64,000 nucleotides of DNA, from assembly GCA_009792885.1 (NCBI GenBank), contig WMCF01000088.1, positions 8,405 to 72,404 of the forward strand. The letters are read 5' to 3'. Below the pieces are notes generated by a model. The model saw only the letters and a program-made list of their open reading frames with translations. It was not told the origin of the DNA and ran no database searches. Position numbers and translations under genes: made by a program. Source of the DNA: Eremophila alpestris peregrina. Its lineage: Eukaryota; Chordata; Aves; Passeriformes; Alaudidae. Positions 10,955-24,749 of the stretch are shown here, one piece after another (position 1 is the stretch's first letter; each line of letters starts with the position of its first letter).

Positions 10955-13900
10955 GTAAGGAAGCTTTCTATTTCTAGGAGCTCCTTCAAGCTCTTGGGTC
11001 TCAGCATGTGGAAAAATCCATTAATGTGTGGTGTTTGGCTCTGGCTGCTTTGCTTCTGGAGCAGTGGGAAGCTCCACCCCTGCATTTGAAGAGAAACTGG
11101 GAACCTTGCAACACCAATCTACTGTGAGTCATCCACCCAGTGGCTTCAGAGGAGAGAGGAATGAAACCTTCTACCCCCCTAAGCTTATTGCCAAGGAGTG
11201 CTGCCATGTCCTAGCAATTTCATGGATATTATGATGAATTCACTGACAAGCTTCTTGGAGCCTTTCTGTGCTGCAACAACAGCAGAGGGAACAGGGCAGG
11301 GCAAAGACATTTATTTAATGCTTCTATTTCTGTTCCTGTTCTGGACCAATAAACTGTGAACTGGCTTTTGACCAGCAGGTTTGCTCACAGTCATGAGGAG
11401 CAGGTAGTGGTGACTGGTGAAGTTCTGTGTGTTGACTGAACTGAGCTAAATTCTTCCCATAACAGCTAAAATGGATCACTGAGCCACTTTGGGAGCATAT
11501 TCAGCTAAAAGCAAACCCCATGATTCAGTAAAGCACTGTTTTCTTTTTCCTATTTTTTAAATGCAATCCAGGGAGCTTCCAAATCTTTTTTTGATGGCTT
11601 TTTAAAGTTTTTTTTATGTTGCCTGTGACCAGAAGCTGTAGAAAGAGGCCAGAGCAACATCTCAGATGTGTGAGCAGCCCTTCTAGGGCACACAAGATCC
11701 AGCCTGAGGTTTAGTTTTATGTCAGGTTGAGGAGGAGTTTGCTTTTTGCAGATCTCCCATTTCACAGACTTCCTCATCACTAGGGGAAGAGAAGAGAGGG
11801 CTCCACCTCCATCTTCTCTCATCTCTCAACTGGCCTCAATTTCCACCTGCTGCATTTGTGCCACCAATGGTCATAATGGCATTTTAACTCCATTTTATAT
11901 ACAAATACTTCATTATTCAGCAAATCCTTTTGTTAGTGGTTGGGAGGAAAGGAAAGGTTCTTTTCCTGAGATCCTTTAGCAGCTCAGCTACAAATGGAGG
12001 TAAAAAAAGAGAAGCAGTGAATGAGTACTTTTACTCCTGTTTGGTCTTCCCTGCTCTTAGGACATTTTTGTTGCTCTTTCCACCCCACAGAGATGAATGT
12101 TTCCTTCGGCATCTGCCCTCCCATGAATCCATCCCCATCAAAGGCCTGTGGTTGCTCAGCACACTTGCATTCATAATAATTTGGCTGAGAGCAGTGCCCT
12201 GTGCTCGGGACAGCTGGGATTGCTCTTTCACTTGCTTTCCCAGAGTACTAGGAAGGAAGATTCCCTCCATAGAAGCCTTGCATAGCTCAGGAGAGAGTGG
12301 AGGATGGAATGCCAAAGATCAGTTGGTTCCCAGATAATTCCATGGTGGCAGGAGCTGCACTTTCCACCATGGTTGGTTCTGGTTTTGACCATGAGTCCAT
12401 GGCCTTCCCACTTTTGTGCTGGACTGCGAGGGTGGAAATACTAATTTGAGCATGGAAGGTTTGTTCCTTTGCCAGTGGCTCTGCAGAATGGAGAACTGGT
12501 GATTGTGCATGGATGTGAACTCTGGTTTTGCCGGGATCTTGTTTCTTTATGAAGCAGCAGATACATATTTCCTTCCAAAAGCATGCAAGATCTTTTCACT
12601 CAGGATTTGTCTATGTTTTCATAGGCTTTGAGATCTGATTACATCTCAGATTATACTCAGTGCTTCATTTTCACAATCCAAACTGTTTGGTTTCATTGCT
12701 TCATGTTCTGCTCTGCAAAGTTATCAATGCTTAATGGATTAATTCCCTTAGTTAATAAGGAAACTGATTATTTTCTTCCTAGTCTTGAAGTTTCCCCTTA
12801 GGAACAATTCAAGCTGACTCCCTCATACTTTTCACAGTGCCTTTGACACTTTCCTAACAAGGTCTTAAGTAAGTACTGTTGGTCTCTAGTGGGTTAGAAA
12901 CAGTAAGTCAGAACCTCAAAGACTGAAAAATAAAATCAATTTTTTTCCACATCTCCTGTTTCTAAATCTTTTGAGGCTTGCTTAAGTTCCTATTCCCCAG
13001 GCATTCCTGAACTGCAGCTGCTGTGGTGCTTTTTCTCACAAAAAAAAACTCTCAGAGCAGCATTTTGAACAAGATATTGGGTAATCTGAGAGTTGAAGCA
13101 CTGATCGTGCAGAGTGTTATTGGCTTGTTCCCTGTGCTGATTTTAAACATTTCAGTGGTGTTGGATGTTGCTGAGAGTCTAATTAAAATTTGGATGTGCT
13201 CATCCTCAGGTTGTCTGTGCAAGAGGGAAGTGCCTGGGCTGGATTTGAGGCAGATGGAATAAAATCTAGGCTCTACGTGGAGCACATGGAGCATCTTCCT
13301 TGCTTATGCATTCCCTAGCAGAGGAACCAAGGTCAAGCACCAGTGTGGCTGGAAAAGATCATTCCCAGTGTTAGACTGAGGGCATGTACAGATACCAGAG
13401 TCCCTGATGTCAGGGAGAGAGAAATCCTGTGCTGCTGCAGCTCAGTTTGCACTCCAGTTTTTTTGGTTGTGATCTCTCAGGCATAGCTACTGCTGAATTT
13501 GCTTCTTGGGACCATTCAACATATCCATATTGGGGATTTTATTTGGAACTGGAGAGGAAACATGATCCTAGTGCATTTTACGCCCTTTTGGATCAAGGGC
13601 TGGATGAATTTTCTATCTTCCCCTGCAGTAGTTTCAGGAAATGTTGTTTTGTTCCTGGTGATGCTCCATCAGAGCTGCTCTGAGGAGATGCTCTGGCTGC
13701 CAGGCAGCTCCAGCCTTGGAGCCTGCTCCAGAAACATTCCTGCCAAATGCCTGGCCACTGAGTCCCTGCTTCCCAACAACTGGCTCCTTGCAAGGTGGGG
13801 AACTGCTGGGGGAGGGAAGCATTTCATGAATCACAACTCCCACGCCTTTGCATACCCACGAATTCCCAGCCAAAATACTTCCACCCTTATTCACACCAGA

Positions 13901-16817
13901 TCCCACCTTTACTCCAGAATCTTTTCCATCTGTCCTGCAGGCTGCTGTGCAAAAGGGAGATGAGAGACTGCAGGGCTTCTCTGGAAAGACAGAGAGCTGA
14001 TTTGAAGCAATAAATGTGTGTGCCTTCATCCAGTGGTCCCTGTTCTCCCCCGTTCCTGCTGCCACTGCCATCACCAACAAGGGGAGCAGCAGGAGGAGGA
14101 TGGATTTACCAGTCCATCTGCTGTAGGAATATCTTGCAGCTGGACAAGGAGCAGTCTCAATTTCTAAATGGGTGACCTGAGAAGCTTTCTCAGGTCTGAG
14201 AGCTTCTGGAGGGACTCTGCTCATTTTTCATGGGATGTGTATTTGATAGTAGGCCAAGGAGGATATTTCTTCTGGGTCTTTAGCTTGTGGCAGGGATTTT
14301 CTGCAGTGTGGACTGGTTTGAACACCTAAAAGCATGTTCTGACTGGTGTAGGACACTCCCAAACGGCTTGGTTTGGAGGACCTGGGTGGGAGTATCAGGC
14401 AACACCCAAAGCTTTTATGCTCTTGGGATATTAGCAGTGCCTGGGAAGGAGAAGACAGTGATTTTCTTGCCTGTGTGGAACGGTGAAAGCAAACCACCCT
14501 GTTGCTGGAATATTAATCATGAAGGTACAGGCATTGATTGCCCTTTCTACCATGTGTTGGGGTGGTAAGAGTGGTGTTCTTCTCTTCCTCTTTCTTTTCC
14601 CATACCCATGAAATAAGAATGATCTTTTGCTTGTTTATCTTCCTAGATGTAATGCAAGGATATTTATCCCATACTCTTTGAGTTGGTGTTTGGATACCCA
14701 GTGAAATGGATAGGCATGAAGAGGCCAAATTAGGCTTACCTTGTCCTTAAAGAGATTCCCAGGGCTGGATCTGCTCCATAAAATAAGTATTTCAATATGA
14801 ACAGAGCCCCTTGAGCTGGTTGAGGATGCTGAGGGTTGGCAGGAATGGCTGCAGCTGGCTCATGGTTTGAGGAGGAAATGCCAGGCAGGAGTTTGTCACT
14901 GTGTAACTGATATTCTTAGCTCCACCCTGCTCCCCGTCCTCCAGCTAAAGCTTTCCATGGAAAATTTAGCTGCCATTGGCTCTGGTTGAGGCTCCAGGCA
15001 TTGAGGCATTTTTCATTTGTACTGTTCAGGTCTTTAAAAAAACACAGCAGGGAGTAAACCCCCAGTGAGGTCACAGTCTGGGTAGTGACTGATGGATAAA
15101 AAGTTGGCCTTGTCCCCCAAAGTGGTGATTATTACTGTCTTTACAGCCATGTCTGGGGTGTTCAGCTTACAGAGAGGGGGTGACTCAGCTCTATCAACAT
15201 CTGAGCTGCCTTACAACATTGTCTGTGTCTTCATTAACCACCTAAGGACCTGAGGCAGACTGGGAGTGGAGCTCAGTGCCTCCCATCAGCTGGGCTGAAT
15301 CTTGGCCATGGTGAGAGGAGGATTCTCCCCAGCTCAGTGGTAAACCACGCTCCAGTTAGGCTGGCACTAAGGATTGGGAACATTTGTTTTGGAAAGAAAT
15401 TTGGCATTGGAAAACAAGGAGACAAGATGCTTATTTCATTCCCAACTGAGCTGCAGACAATTTCAGGATGTGGTTCTGACTTTTTCTTAAGCATTTTGCT
15501 TTCCTCACAGCTTTGTCTAATGTGATAAGATTTCAAAAAGTTGATTCAGCCACAGGTAGGTCTTCAAGCATCTGCACATTCACACAGAGTATCTGTGTCA
15601 GAGCTAGAAATAAAACCCCTGTCTCCAAAGACTTGATCTCATCACTGCAAGGGAGTTAGAGGTGCTTTTTCCTTGTTTTATATGAAAAGAAGGTTAGGCT
15701 GGAGTGTCTGCCTTGGCAGACACTGTTTTTCCTTTTCCAGGGAATGAGGGGAAGGGATTCACTCCTTCCAGTGGCAGTGAGAACTGCCTTTGTGTTCAAG
15801 TCCATAAACTGGAAGAGATGAAGCTGAACATTATGTACAGATTAGAAATGTAGACTTGCCCAGGAGCTAGAGATGCAGGGAAAAGAGTCAGGGCCTTGGC
15901 AGCAGCTTGGAACATACACCAAGTTCTTATTTTGGGTGTGGGATTTAAGCCTCTTTTTATGGCCATTGCAGGGAAATCTTTGAGACTGTCTTCCAGTGAT
16001 AGTTGGAGTTCTCCTAAGAAATGGGGAATGGGTGCCATGGGGGAATGCTGCAGCATTTCTGTAAACCAAACCAGCTGCTTGTTAGCCTTAAAGCTCTGTT
16101 CCCCAAGCTGAACGTGCTCCACTGCTCCAGGAAAAGTCATGCATTTGAATTAGAAAGCCTGAGGCACTCTGTTCTTCAGTTTTTTATCAGGGAGAACAAG
16201 CCACAATTTTATTTTTTTTTCTCTTCACTGTGTTAGGGTGGGGAAGAGTTTTTTTAACAAGAATGAAAAAAACATGAGCTCTAACTTTTTCTGTTTGGAA
16301 TCTGAGGGGGTAAAAATCACACCTCTAAAAAAAAAAAAAAGAGAGAGAAGAGTTTTATTGGACCTGTTGAGGACACAAAAAATGTCTTATATTTCAGCTC
16401 AGCTTCAACAGCTGAACTTGGAAAAGAAAATTATTAGAAGAAAGAAACATTGTTTTAAATAAAACCACTTCAAGTTCTAAACTTGGAACTTTTCCCTTGA
16501 AAAATGTTACAGCAAAACATTTTGTGAAATTTGAAACTTAAAACTTATATGGAGTCACTCTTTCCTATTATTTTTTTTATTTTCAACAAGGTCTCTATTT
16601 GCTCCAGTGCTCTAGTGAAATATTCCTAAATAACGCATGCCCCTAAAAAAGTGTCTCTTCCCTGCATTTAAACCAACTGTTGTTCAAAGAACCTTTTCTA
16701 TGAAGGGAGAAGATATGCCAAGGTGTATTTGCAATAGGGAGAACCTGAAGTTCAAAGATACATTCAGTCATTCTGATCAGCTGGGTGGTGCTGGAAGATG
16801 GAGACAGAATTTTTGAA

Positions 16818-17101
16818 AGGGACAGAGGATAGAATAAGAGGGAATGGTTTAAAACTCAAAGGGAGCATGTTTAAATCAGATATTGGAAAGAAATTCTTCA
16901 CTGTGAGGGTGGGGAGGCTCTGGCACAGAGTGCCCAGAGAAGCTGTGGCTGCCCCTGGATCCCTGGCAGTGCCCAATGCCAGGTTGGACAGGGCTTGGAG
17001 CAACCTGGGATAGTGGAAGGTGTCCCTGCCCGTGGCAGGGGGTGGGGGTGAGATGGGCTTTAAGGTCCCTTCCCACCCAAACCATTCTGGGATTCTGTGA
17101 C
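16818..17101 (+). mobile_element. CR1: CR1 LINE 3' end
   Basis: Plus-orientation CR1. It runs from the equivalent of GACAGAGGATAGAATAAGAGG through GATATTGGAAAGAAATTCTTC, GTGCCCAGAGAAGCTGTGGC, CTTGGAGCAACCTGGGATAG and GGAAGGTGTCCCTGCC to CCCAAACCATTCTGGGATTCTG at its 3' end. Confidence 0.92.
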
Positions 17102-18430
17102 ACCCAGGGCTTCACCTGCAGTGGCTGCACATGACATTTTGAGTCCATGGAGTTGCTTTGGTGTCTCTGTCTGTCGGAAGCACAGCCACGAGGAGGACAT
17201 TTGGCACTGTGCCTCCTGCGTGACGTCCTGTGCTGCGATTCCTGGATGGCTGCTACGTGCACAGGGAAGAATTTTATCCTGTACAAACAGGACAGCCACG
17301 TGCAGTTACAGGCAATTCTGTGTTCCCTTTCCCAGGGAATGTATGCTGCTCAGCTGACATACATCCCTCTTGGTCTTGCTTGCCAGCACTTTCCAGCTGA
17401 CATGTTTGCACGAAGGCTGCACCAAGCATGAACTGCATTAACCATTTAGTTTTTCACTCCCCTCTGTTACTCCTGTTTTATCCCTCTCTGTTCCTGTCTA
17501 CTATTTTATCTAAAACAGTTGGAGTAGAAGTGGGAAGGGGGCTTGTTTTCACTTGCTATAGGTTGAGGATAGTGTAAAGCTATAAAAATGCGGACAGAGA
17601 GAAAGAGACTCTGAAAGGGAGTGATGGAAATAGTGGGACTGTGGTTCTTGAAGTTTTAGACCAACCAGGCTGCTTTCAACTGTCTGACTTCTCCCAGCTC
17701 TTACACTGATCATTGAGGTAACTGTGTCTGTCACTGGAATTGAAAATTCTGCAGAGTCTGAATGAGCTCTTGAGTTAGGAAGTGCAGTTTGCTGCCAGGA
17801 GCAGCCATTTGTGTGCTGTCTCCTCACGAATTCACCTCGGATGCCCTGGCTTCCCATGTGTGTCAGATGGAGCGTGACAAGGCTTTTGCTTCCACCAGGG
17901 CAGCCACATCCCTGTCACTTTTACAGGCACTTTGCAGCTCAGACCAAGTCTAATGTGCATTAGGCAGCACGAGCTGATGAGCTCAAACACATGCAGGGAT
18001 AATGCCAAGCAATAACTCTTGCCATATCCCTGGACTGCACTAGAAGTCACTCTTGTTCTGTACTCAGGCTGTTCCAGTAACTAACTGGCAGTTCCTAAAG
18101 AAATATGTCACCATGAAAGATGCCATTAAACCTAGCCCATTTGTCTCCTGATGGAGACATTCCTAGTCTGACTTCCTCGTGAATCATGGGGGAGAGGGAA
18201 AACTTGCTTGCCAGGCCTCCTACTCATTTTTATCCTGAGAATATTAATCCAGGGTTCTTCTCCAGAAGCCTCCATATAACCAAGCCAAAAGAGAGCAGGA
18301 GGGACAGCAGGAGATGGTCCAAAGTCCTACAGCTTCCATCCTTGCTTGCACCATGAAGTTTGCACAGTGGCTTTGGAAAACCAGAGAGGGTCCCACCACC
18401 AAACTGAGCAGTGTGTGAGTTTCAGTGCAT
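17102..18430. other. intergenic, no gene seen
   Basis: Unique-looking sequence with short frames only. No repeat or RNA gene was recognised. Confidence 0.45.
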
Positions 18431-18578
18431 CAAACTCAAAAAGGGTGGGTTTAGATCATTTACTGGGGGGGAAATCCTTCCCTGTGAGGATGGTGAGGCC
18501 CTGGCACAGGCTGCCCAGAGAAGGTGTGGCTGACCCTGGATCTCTGGAAGTGTCCCAGGCCAGGTTGTGCAGGGCTAG
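18431..18578 (+). mobile_element. CR1: CR1 LINE fragment, truncated at its 3' side
   Basis: CAAACTCAAAAAGGGTGGGT, AAATCCTTCCCTGTGAGGATGG, GCTGCCCAGAGAAGGTGTGG and CCAGGCCAGGTTGTGCAGGG match CR1 in the plus orientation. The expected terminal GGAAGGTGTCCCTGCC and octamers are absent, so the copy is broken. Confidence 0.85.
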
Positions 18579-19150
18579 AGTTTGAATCCAGTTCTCAGGA
18601 GGGTGGTACAATTTTGCAGGATTTTTCTGTGTATTAGGCTGACATGCTTATAGCAACACTGTTACTTTAAAGGCTGATGCCTTCCTCCCCTTTTTGTGCT
18701 CTAGAGCCTTAACCACAAGTCTTGCTTTAATTTAAATTTTAAACAGCAGACAGACACACATGCAATGAAGAATTATGGGCTGTTGCTGCCAAGGATGCCA
18801 TCAAATGGCTGAGTGAAAGGGAACATCCACAAACTAATAAAAGTTATTATTAAGGGGATTATTAATGAAAGGCCTTCGAGCAAAATAACTCCCTCTCCTT
18901 CCAAATGCCTGAGGTTATTTTTTTGTAGTGTCCACTTTATTTTTCTTTTTACTAAACTTCTTGGGAAGCTAAATACCAAAAGAAATTATTGAAGAAGCTG
19001 TCACCATCATATGGGTCATTTTTTTGGGACCTGGTTTCGCAAGAGCTCATGTCATGTGTCTGCCCACCCCTGCTCTTCTGCACAGATGTAGTGAACTTCA
19101 CAGCCTGTTCTAATTAATACTAGGCTTAATGAGGAGCTGTGAGTGGGAAT
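18579..19150. other. intergenic AT-rich sequence
   Basis: Includes an AT-rich stretch at about 18830-18870 with several TTATTA/ATTAAT cores. No gene is seen. Confidence 0.4.
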
Positions 19151-19238
19151 GGGGGGGGGGGGGGGGGGGGGGGGAGGGGTTCCCGCCAAAATTTAGGGGG
19201 TAATTATGCAAATGAGGGGTTAATTACGGACATAAAAA

Positions 19239-19287
<49 letters not shown>
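19151..19287. repeat. two long poly-G tracts flanking a TAATTA/octamer spacer
   Basis: A run of 24 G at 19151-19174 and one of 49 G at 19239-19287, separated by 64 bases. The spacer holds TAATTA, a perfect octamer ATGCAAAT at 19206-19213, and TTAATTA at 19220-19226. Both runs could form G-quadruplexes. Their lengths are likely imprecise in any assembly. Confidence 0.9.
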
Positions 19288-19288
<1 letters not shown>

Positions 19289-19853
19289 GGGTTGAGGAGG
19301 AGGGAAGAGAAAAATAATTCATTTTGTTATTACTTGATCTTGGTTACTTAGAGGAAAATGATTGTAGGGCTGGAAAATATGACTTGGCACTTAAGGCTTC
19401 CTGTGGCAAATGGAGTGAAGAACTGGGGTTCAAGGAAACTGGTTTTCCTGGGTTTTGGATCATGTAGGTGAGGGTTTGTCTGTCATGTCATGGTAGGTGT
19501 TGAGGCATTGCTGTGCTGGGCACTGACCTGACAAGGTGACAGCAGAGGTTTATTTGCTTTGCTTTGCTGCTGGGAGGTTACTGGCATTGTGTCCCTCCCT
19601 GGCAGCTCCAGCTCTGAATCCAAAGTAAGTAGTGCTGTTTCCTGGTGAGTGTAATATCAGTGTGTTGGGAACACCTGGGCTGTGCCAAAGCAGGCTCCCC
19701 ATAGGCTGGGCTGGATATACCAGTGCCTGAGGAGCAGGTGTTCTCTCTCCTGTGCCACCTTTCCTTGGAAAGAGGTGGGAGGACAGCTCTCCTAAATCAC
19801 TGGGTGTCTGCACCCCACTGCAGTGTGGGCAGCAGGCACAGAGAGGGGATTCT

Positions 19854-19880
19854 CCTGCTCTGCTCTGCTCTGCTCTGCTG
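19854..19880. repeat. short (CTCTG)n microsatellite
   Basis: About five copies of CTCTG/TGCTC abut the 5' side of a CR1 fragment. Confidence 0.75.
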
Positions 19881-20212
19881 AGACCCCAGCTGGAATACAG
19901 TGTCCAGTCCTGGTGCCTCCAATGCATGAAGGACATGGAACTGTTGCAGCAAGTTCAGAGGAGGCCACAGAGTTGATAGGGGAATGGGAGTACCTCCCCT
20001 GTGGAGGCTGACGAAGTTGGGGCTGTTTAGCCTTGAGAAGGTTGATATATGGACAAAATTCTTCCCTGTAAGGCCCTGGCACAGGTTGCCCAGAGAAGCT
20101 GTGGCTGCCCCTGGATCCCTGGAAGTGTCCAAGGCTGGGTTGGATCGGGCTTGGAGCAACCAGGTCTGGTGGAAGGTGTCCCTGCCCATGGCAGGGGGTG
20201 GAATGAGATGAG
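19878..20212 (+). mobile_element. CR1: CR1 LINE 3' fragment
   Basis: It begins near GAGACCCCAGCTGGAATACAG and continues with GTCCAGTCCTGGTGCCTCC, GGACATGGAACTGTTGCAGC, GGGGCTGTTTAGCCTTGAG, CTGCCCCTGGATCCCTGG and GGTGTCCCTGCCCATGGCAG. It extends further 5' than most copies here, with an internal deletion after AGGTTGATAT. The element reads left to right. Confidence 0.9.
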
Positions 20213-21337
20213 CTGGTATGAGATGATGCTCCCTCATAATGCTGTGTAAGGGAAGTGCATTTCTGAGCTGCATACAGGCTTTTCAGGGAAACCAGAGCTT
20301 TTCTGGGAAGCTCAAAGCAGTTTGGCAGATGTTTGTGGATGGAGGTACCTACAAGAGAAAGGCAGGGATTGGTCAGTGTGGAGAAGAGGGAGCGCAAGGC
20401 CACAATGCCTGGGATGGAGGAGGCAGCCTGTTCTCCATCTCTGGAAGGGACCAGGCTTGCTCCTGCAGCTCTGGGCTGACTTGTGCCTTGAGCTCAGACA
20501 GCTGGTAGAAAATGGATGATGCAGAAGAAGCATCTCTGGAGTTGGAAGCACTAAAAGGCTTGGCTTCTTCCACAGTAAATGTTTCCGTGAATCAGAACGG
20601 AAAAAAACTTCAGCTGGATTAGTTGTGTGCAGCTGGGAGAGGGGACGCTGCCAGTTCCTCCCTCCTTGCTGTCACTGCAAAGGAAAACTGGGAATGTCTT
20701 TAAAGGGATTTCTCATGATGCAAGTGCATCTTTCCTGATGTTTGGGAGGCAGAGGCCTTGCTGGTGTCTGTCTTGCTTGCATCCCATGCGGATTGTCCCT
20801 GAGGGCCACATGGCCCTTGCTCTCAGCCTTTGCAACCCAGCTGCAGTTAAAACCCTCTGGCCTAAGGAAATCAAGGAACTGAGCTGCTGCTCTGCTGAAT
20901 GAAGCACCTATCTCATATGTGGCACTGGACAGCTCAGTGGGAGCCTGGGAAAGGGAATAAATGGGATTTGCTCTCTGCTCACCAGTCTCTTCCTGTCATC
21001 TCTGTAACCTGCAACAATGCACAGTCCTCAGCACTTCTGAGTGTCCTGTGACACCTGAGATATGCAGCTCCCACAAATCCCTGGAAAATACACCTCCAAA
21101 TGTGGAGGAGTTGTCATTCAGAGGAGCACAGTGTTCCCAGTGAGCACCCAGCAATGACTGAATACAAAACTGAGATCCTCATCAAGTCCTCCTGTTCAGG
21201 AGCTGCCTCACCTCAGAAGTAGAACTTTCCATGCTGCTGTAACTCCTGCCCCTGGAGGAGCTGGGAGTCAGCCTCAAGGCTGCTTCTAGGCAAGGAGGCC
21301 AGTGTCCAAGGATTTGGATGCAACTGCAGCAGAACAA

Positions 21338-21385
21338 GGTGGCTTTAAGGTCCCTCCCAACCCAAACCAGTCCATGACGTTATGA
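21338..21385 (+). mobile_element. CR1: CR1 3' terminal scrap
   Basis: GGCTTTAAGGTCCCTCCCAACC and CAAACCAGTCCATGACGTTATGAT match the last ~45 bases of a CR1 element. Confidence 0.6.
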
Positions 21386-22097
21386 TCTTCACATCATGAG
21401 CCTTTTGACTGGTACAGGGAGCAGGGGACAGGTGTACCAGGGGTTTGACACCAAGCAAGATGTGGGCAGAGAGATCTGTGAGTAGCTGACATAACGTGAG
21501 TAGTATTTGGGAATGGTTTCCTGGTTGCTTGTTCTTGGGAAGACTCTGTTGGCTTAACTGCAGAGATTGCTGCCTTGTGGGCTGAGTAGGAGGGGAGGAT
21601 CATCCGTGCAGCCTGCATCCTCTGGCCAGTGGGAAGGAGCAATATTCCCAACAAACATCTCTCCCTCCTCTCTCATGAGTGTAAGATGATCAGTTCAGCT
21701 GTGCTTTACAGTTTCTGGTCTAAGCCCACGCCACATTTATTTTGAAAGCTTTCCTAGGTCGGGTGCTTGTGGTCCTGCCTGTAAAACAGTGCTTCCTGAG
21801 AGCCTTCCTGATAGTCCTCTCTGGTTTCTTTCCTTGCAGGCTGGTACTCTGCTGTTGTGCTTCTAGATTGGCATTTGCTCTCTCCCCCCCTGCTTTCTGA
21901 ACACCCTCCTGAGGGTGCTCGAGCCTCTCCCGGCTGTTGGTGTGACTGATGGCCCTCAAACATATTGAAGTCAGTGCAGAACAGAAGCTCTGTGGGTTCC
22001 CCTTGCATGTGGGCCTGGTTCTGTCACCTCAGGTGACACCACAGTGAGTGCATGGCCAGGCAGTATCCATGGATTTGCTCTGTGTAAGGACAGCAAT

Positions 22098-22236
22098 ATC
22101 ACAGAATCCCAGAATCATCTGCGTTGGAAGGGGCCTTAAAGCTCATCTCAGTCCACCCCCTGCCATGGGCAGGAACACCTTCCACTGTCCCAGGTTGCTC
22201 CAAGCTTTGTCCAGCCTCGCTGTGAATACTTTGGGG
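22098..22236 (-). mobile_element. CR1: CR1 LINE 3' fragment
   Basis: ATCACAGAATCCCAGAATCATC, GGAAGGGGCCTTAAAGCTCATC, CCCCCTGCCATGGGCAGGAAC and CCACTGTCCCAGGTTGCTCC mark a CR1 3' end pointing left. The copy breaks off after about 140 bases. Confidence 0.9.
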
Positions 22237-24719
22237 AAAAATCAGTCTTAATGTTCAAATCTCTGTTCTGGTCAGGATGCACATTTTCCACTGGACCGAG
22301 ACAGATGGAACACTTTGCCCATTCGTGCAGTAGTGCCTCACTCCTGGCTGCATGCAGTTGGTTCAGAAGAATAAGCTTATTTAGGGTTTAGGCTATTAAA
22401 AACATCTGCTTTCCCATGTATCCTGAAACGCTGCAGGATTTGAAAATGGAGAACATGTATCATGCTTGTCCCAGCCACCATAAAACATGGGCTCCACAGT
22501 TTAAACTGTGGGATTTTAATGATGGTGTATCTGTATTATTCAGTCCTGTGTCATGCACTTTCGGTTGTGGTGCTGTGATCTCTTTTCCTGTGTTGGACCT
22601 GGACCACCTAACCATATTTGCAGTGTGTGGTTAAACATCAAATGCATCGGAATAAGCAAAATAATCGCTTCCAGACTAAACACATTTCAAATGTGTTTGG
22701 AATATTGAACAAGATTCATCACTGTGAGATGTCTCTTCTGTGACATCAAGCTACATTGATGTGTCTCTGCTGATGCCAATTTCTTTTTCCCGTGCTTTTA
22801 GACTAAAAGCATAAAATTCTCTGAAAATCCTCCTTTGACTGTGGTAACTCTTGGCTGAGGGCCAGTCTGGGCATCTCTGAGCACTAATATCTAGGTCTTC
22901 CATGGTCCCTGTGGAGCAAAAAGTTACAGACAGTTATCCTCCTCTTTCATGTGGGAAAACTGGATCGTGAACAGACAATAATCCTCATCTGTTTAGCTTG
23001 GAATGAGTTGGGAGAAGCTGGTGACAGTGCTGGAGGAAAGCAGAGTTTTGGCATTGGCTGAGTTTGCTACAAGACCCTTACTTTTTTTAGCTAAACTGTT
23101 TTCTGGTGCTCAGGGCACTACAGCCCTCCTGCTTCCATCTGTCCTTTACTTTTTTGGGGGCTGATTCGTCTGTCTCCTTGCTGGCTACACTTGTGCTGTT
23201 GTGGAAAGAGTTTGTAATGCATCTGTGCTCCTCAGGGATTCTCTGGCTCCCTGTTTCTCTGGAGGGAAGGGTGTAATTAAATAGTTTCCCATCAAATTCC
23301 AGTGGGTAATCACACAGAGACCGTTGTCCCAAACCAGCCCTGACTCAGGCACCAACGACCCTCTGGGCACCACTGCAGGAAGAGCCAACTGGCTCCTTGC
23401 TGGCCTTGAAAAACAGTGGGAATGCTGAGTAAGAGTGGGATAAAGGATAAGACTGGGTCCTGAGCCAAAAAAAAAGTAAAAATAAAGGTGCCTGCAGTCC
23501 ATAGGTGTTGTCCAAAGTCAATGCTGAGCTTTCACACGGCCACAGCGAACCGCGGATGCTCTGGAGCAGTCAGCTTCCCATTGGGAAGCTTTCCTTGGAG
23601 TTTAACAAGACATTTAAACACATGCCTCAGGGCAGAGAGGAGATTTTGGCCCCAGTGACAGTAAGATCAGACATAAATCTGAGCATCTGACTGCAGTCAG
23701 CTTGAGATAAGATTTAAAAAATGAGTTCCTAATTGAGCTCTTCCCCACCCAGGGATAGTTTTTGTCTTGGACTTCTGAAGTGCTTTACAAATGAACCCTG
23801 GCTTCCCCTTAGAAAATATTTCACCTTGGATAGCAATGTAGTCAATCATTTCAACCTGCTCTTGGAATGTTTATGCTTGCAGCAATTATTTTTGCACACT
23901 CAAATTGACTTTTTTTCTTCTTCTTCTTTTTTCTTGTACCTAAATAGTAAAAGACACATTACCAGGGATAGCATACAGGGTTTGTGGGGTTTTTTTCAAA
24001 TCATTGGAATACAAGAGCGAGGATGGAGAGTTTGTGACAAATTGTTGTGTTGATAAACAAATGAGCTCAAAGGAATTAGTTTCCCAAAGTAACTGCAGCC
24101 ATTAAAATGTCCTTCTGCATATGTTTGGCTTTTCTGAACACATTCCTATCAGTATGTTTAGTTAGAAAAATACTTTTTTATCTACCAAGAAATATCTATT
24201 CTGGGGTTTTTTTTTCAGAGTGTGAAGTTTTGAAACTTAAAAAAAAAAAAGAGCTTTCATTTCTATTCCAAGAACAATCAAGATTTTAATTCAGATGCTG
24301 CTTTCTTCATAGTTTTAATGTCATTGAGAACAGGACATTCAGAGATGAGGCTTGATGAGTTCTGTCATATTTTTGAAGTCACAGAAGCATCTGGATACAG
24401 TATGGAAATCCTCAACCAAAAACTTTTTGAAGTCTCATTTTAATGTAATCATCCAGGCTCACTTCACTAAAACAATGTGTTTATTTGATTTAGATGGAAG
24501 ATAAGGCAAGAATCAAACTGATATTGTGGAATATCAGTTAAGATTGCATAGCTTTAGGGAAATATCCCCAATTGTGAGTGTCAATTGTATGCACTTTTCA
24601 AGGTGTAGTTGATTCACAACCATCACCAGCATCAAGCACATCAGCTGCAGAGCTGTTCAATGTGCAACCTTGAATCCACATTGTGGATGACCTTTTGCTC
24701 TCCTCAATTACCAAGTGGG

Positions 24720-24749
24720 AATAAATAATAAATAATAAATAATAATAAA
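24720..24749. repeat. (AAT/AAAT)n microsatellite
   Basis: Repeated AATAATAAAT units over about 30 bases. Confidence 0.85.

Larger units (their letters stand above)
9891..16817. other. intergenic, no confirmed gene
   Basis: Mostly unique AT-rich sequence. It contains one splice-flanked exon candidate (10848-10954) and a short 9-mer tandem repeat (10360-10395), listed separately. Longer frames such as 13634-14224 on the minus strand resemble no protein family and lack splice context. Confidence 0.45.
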
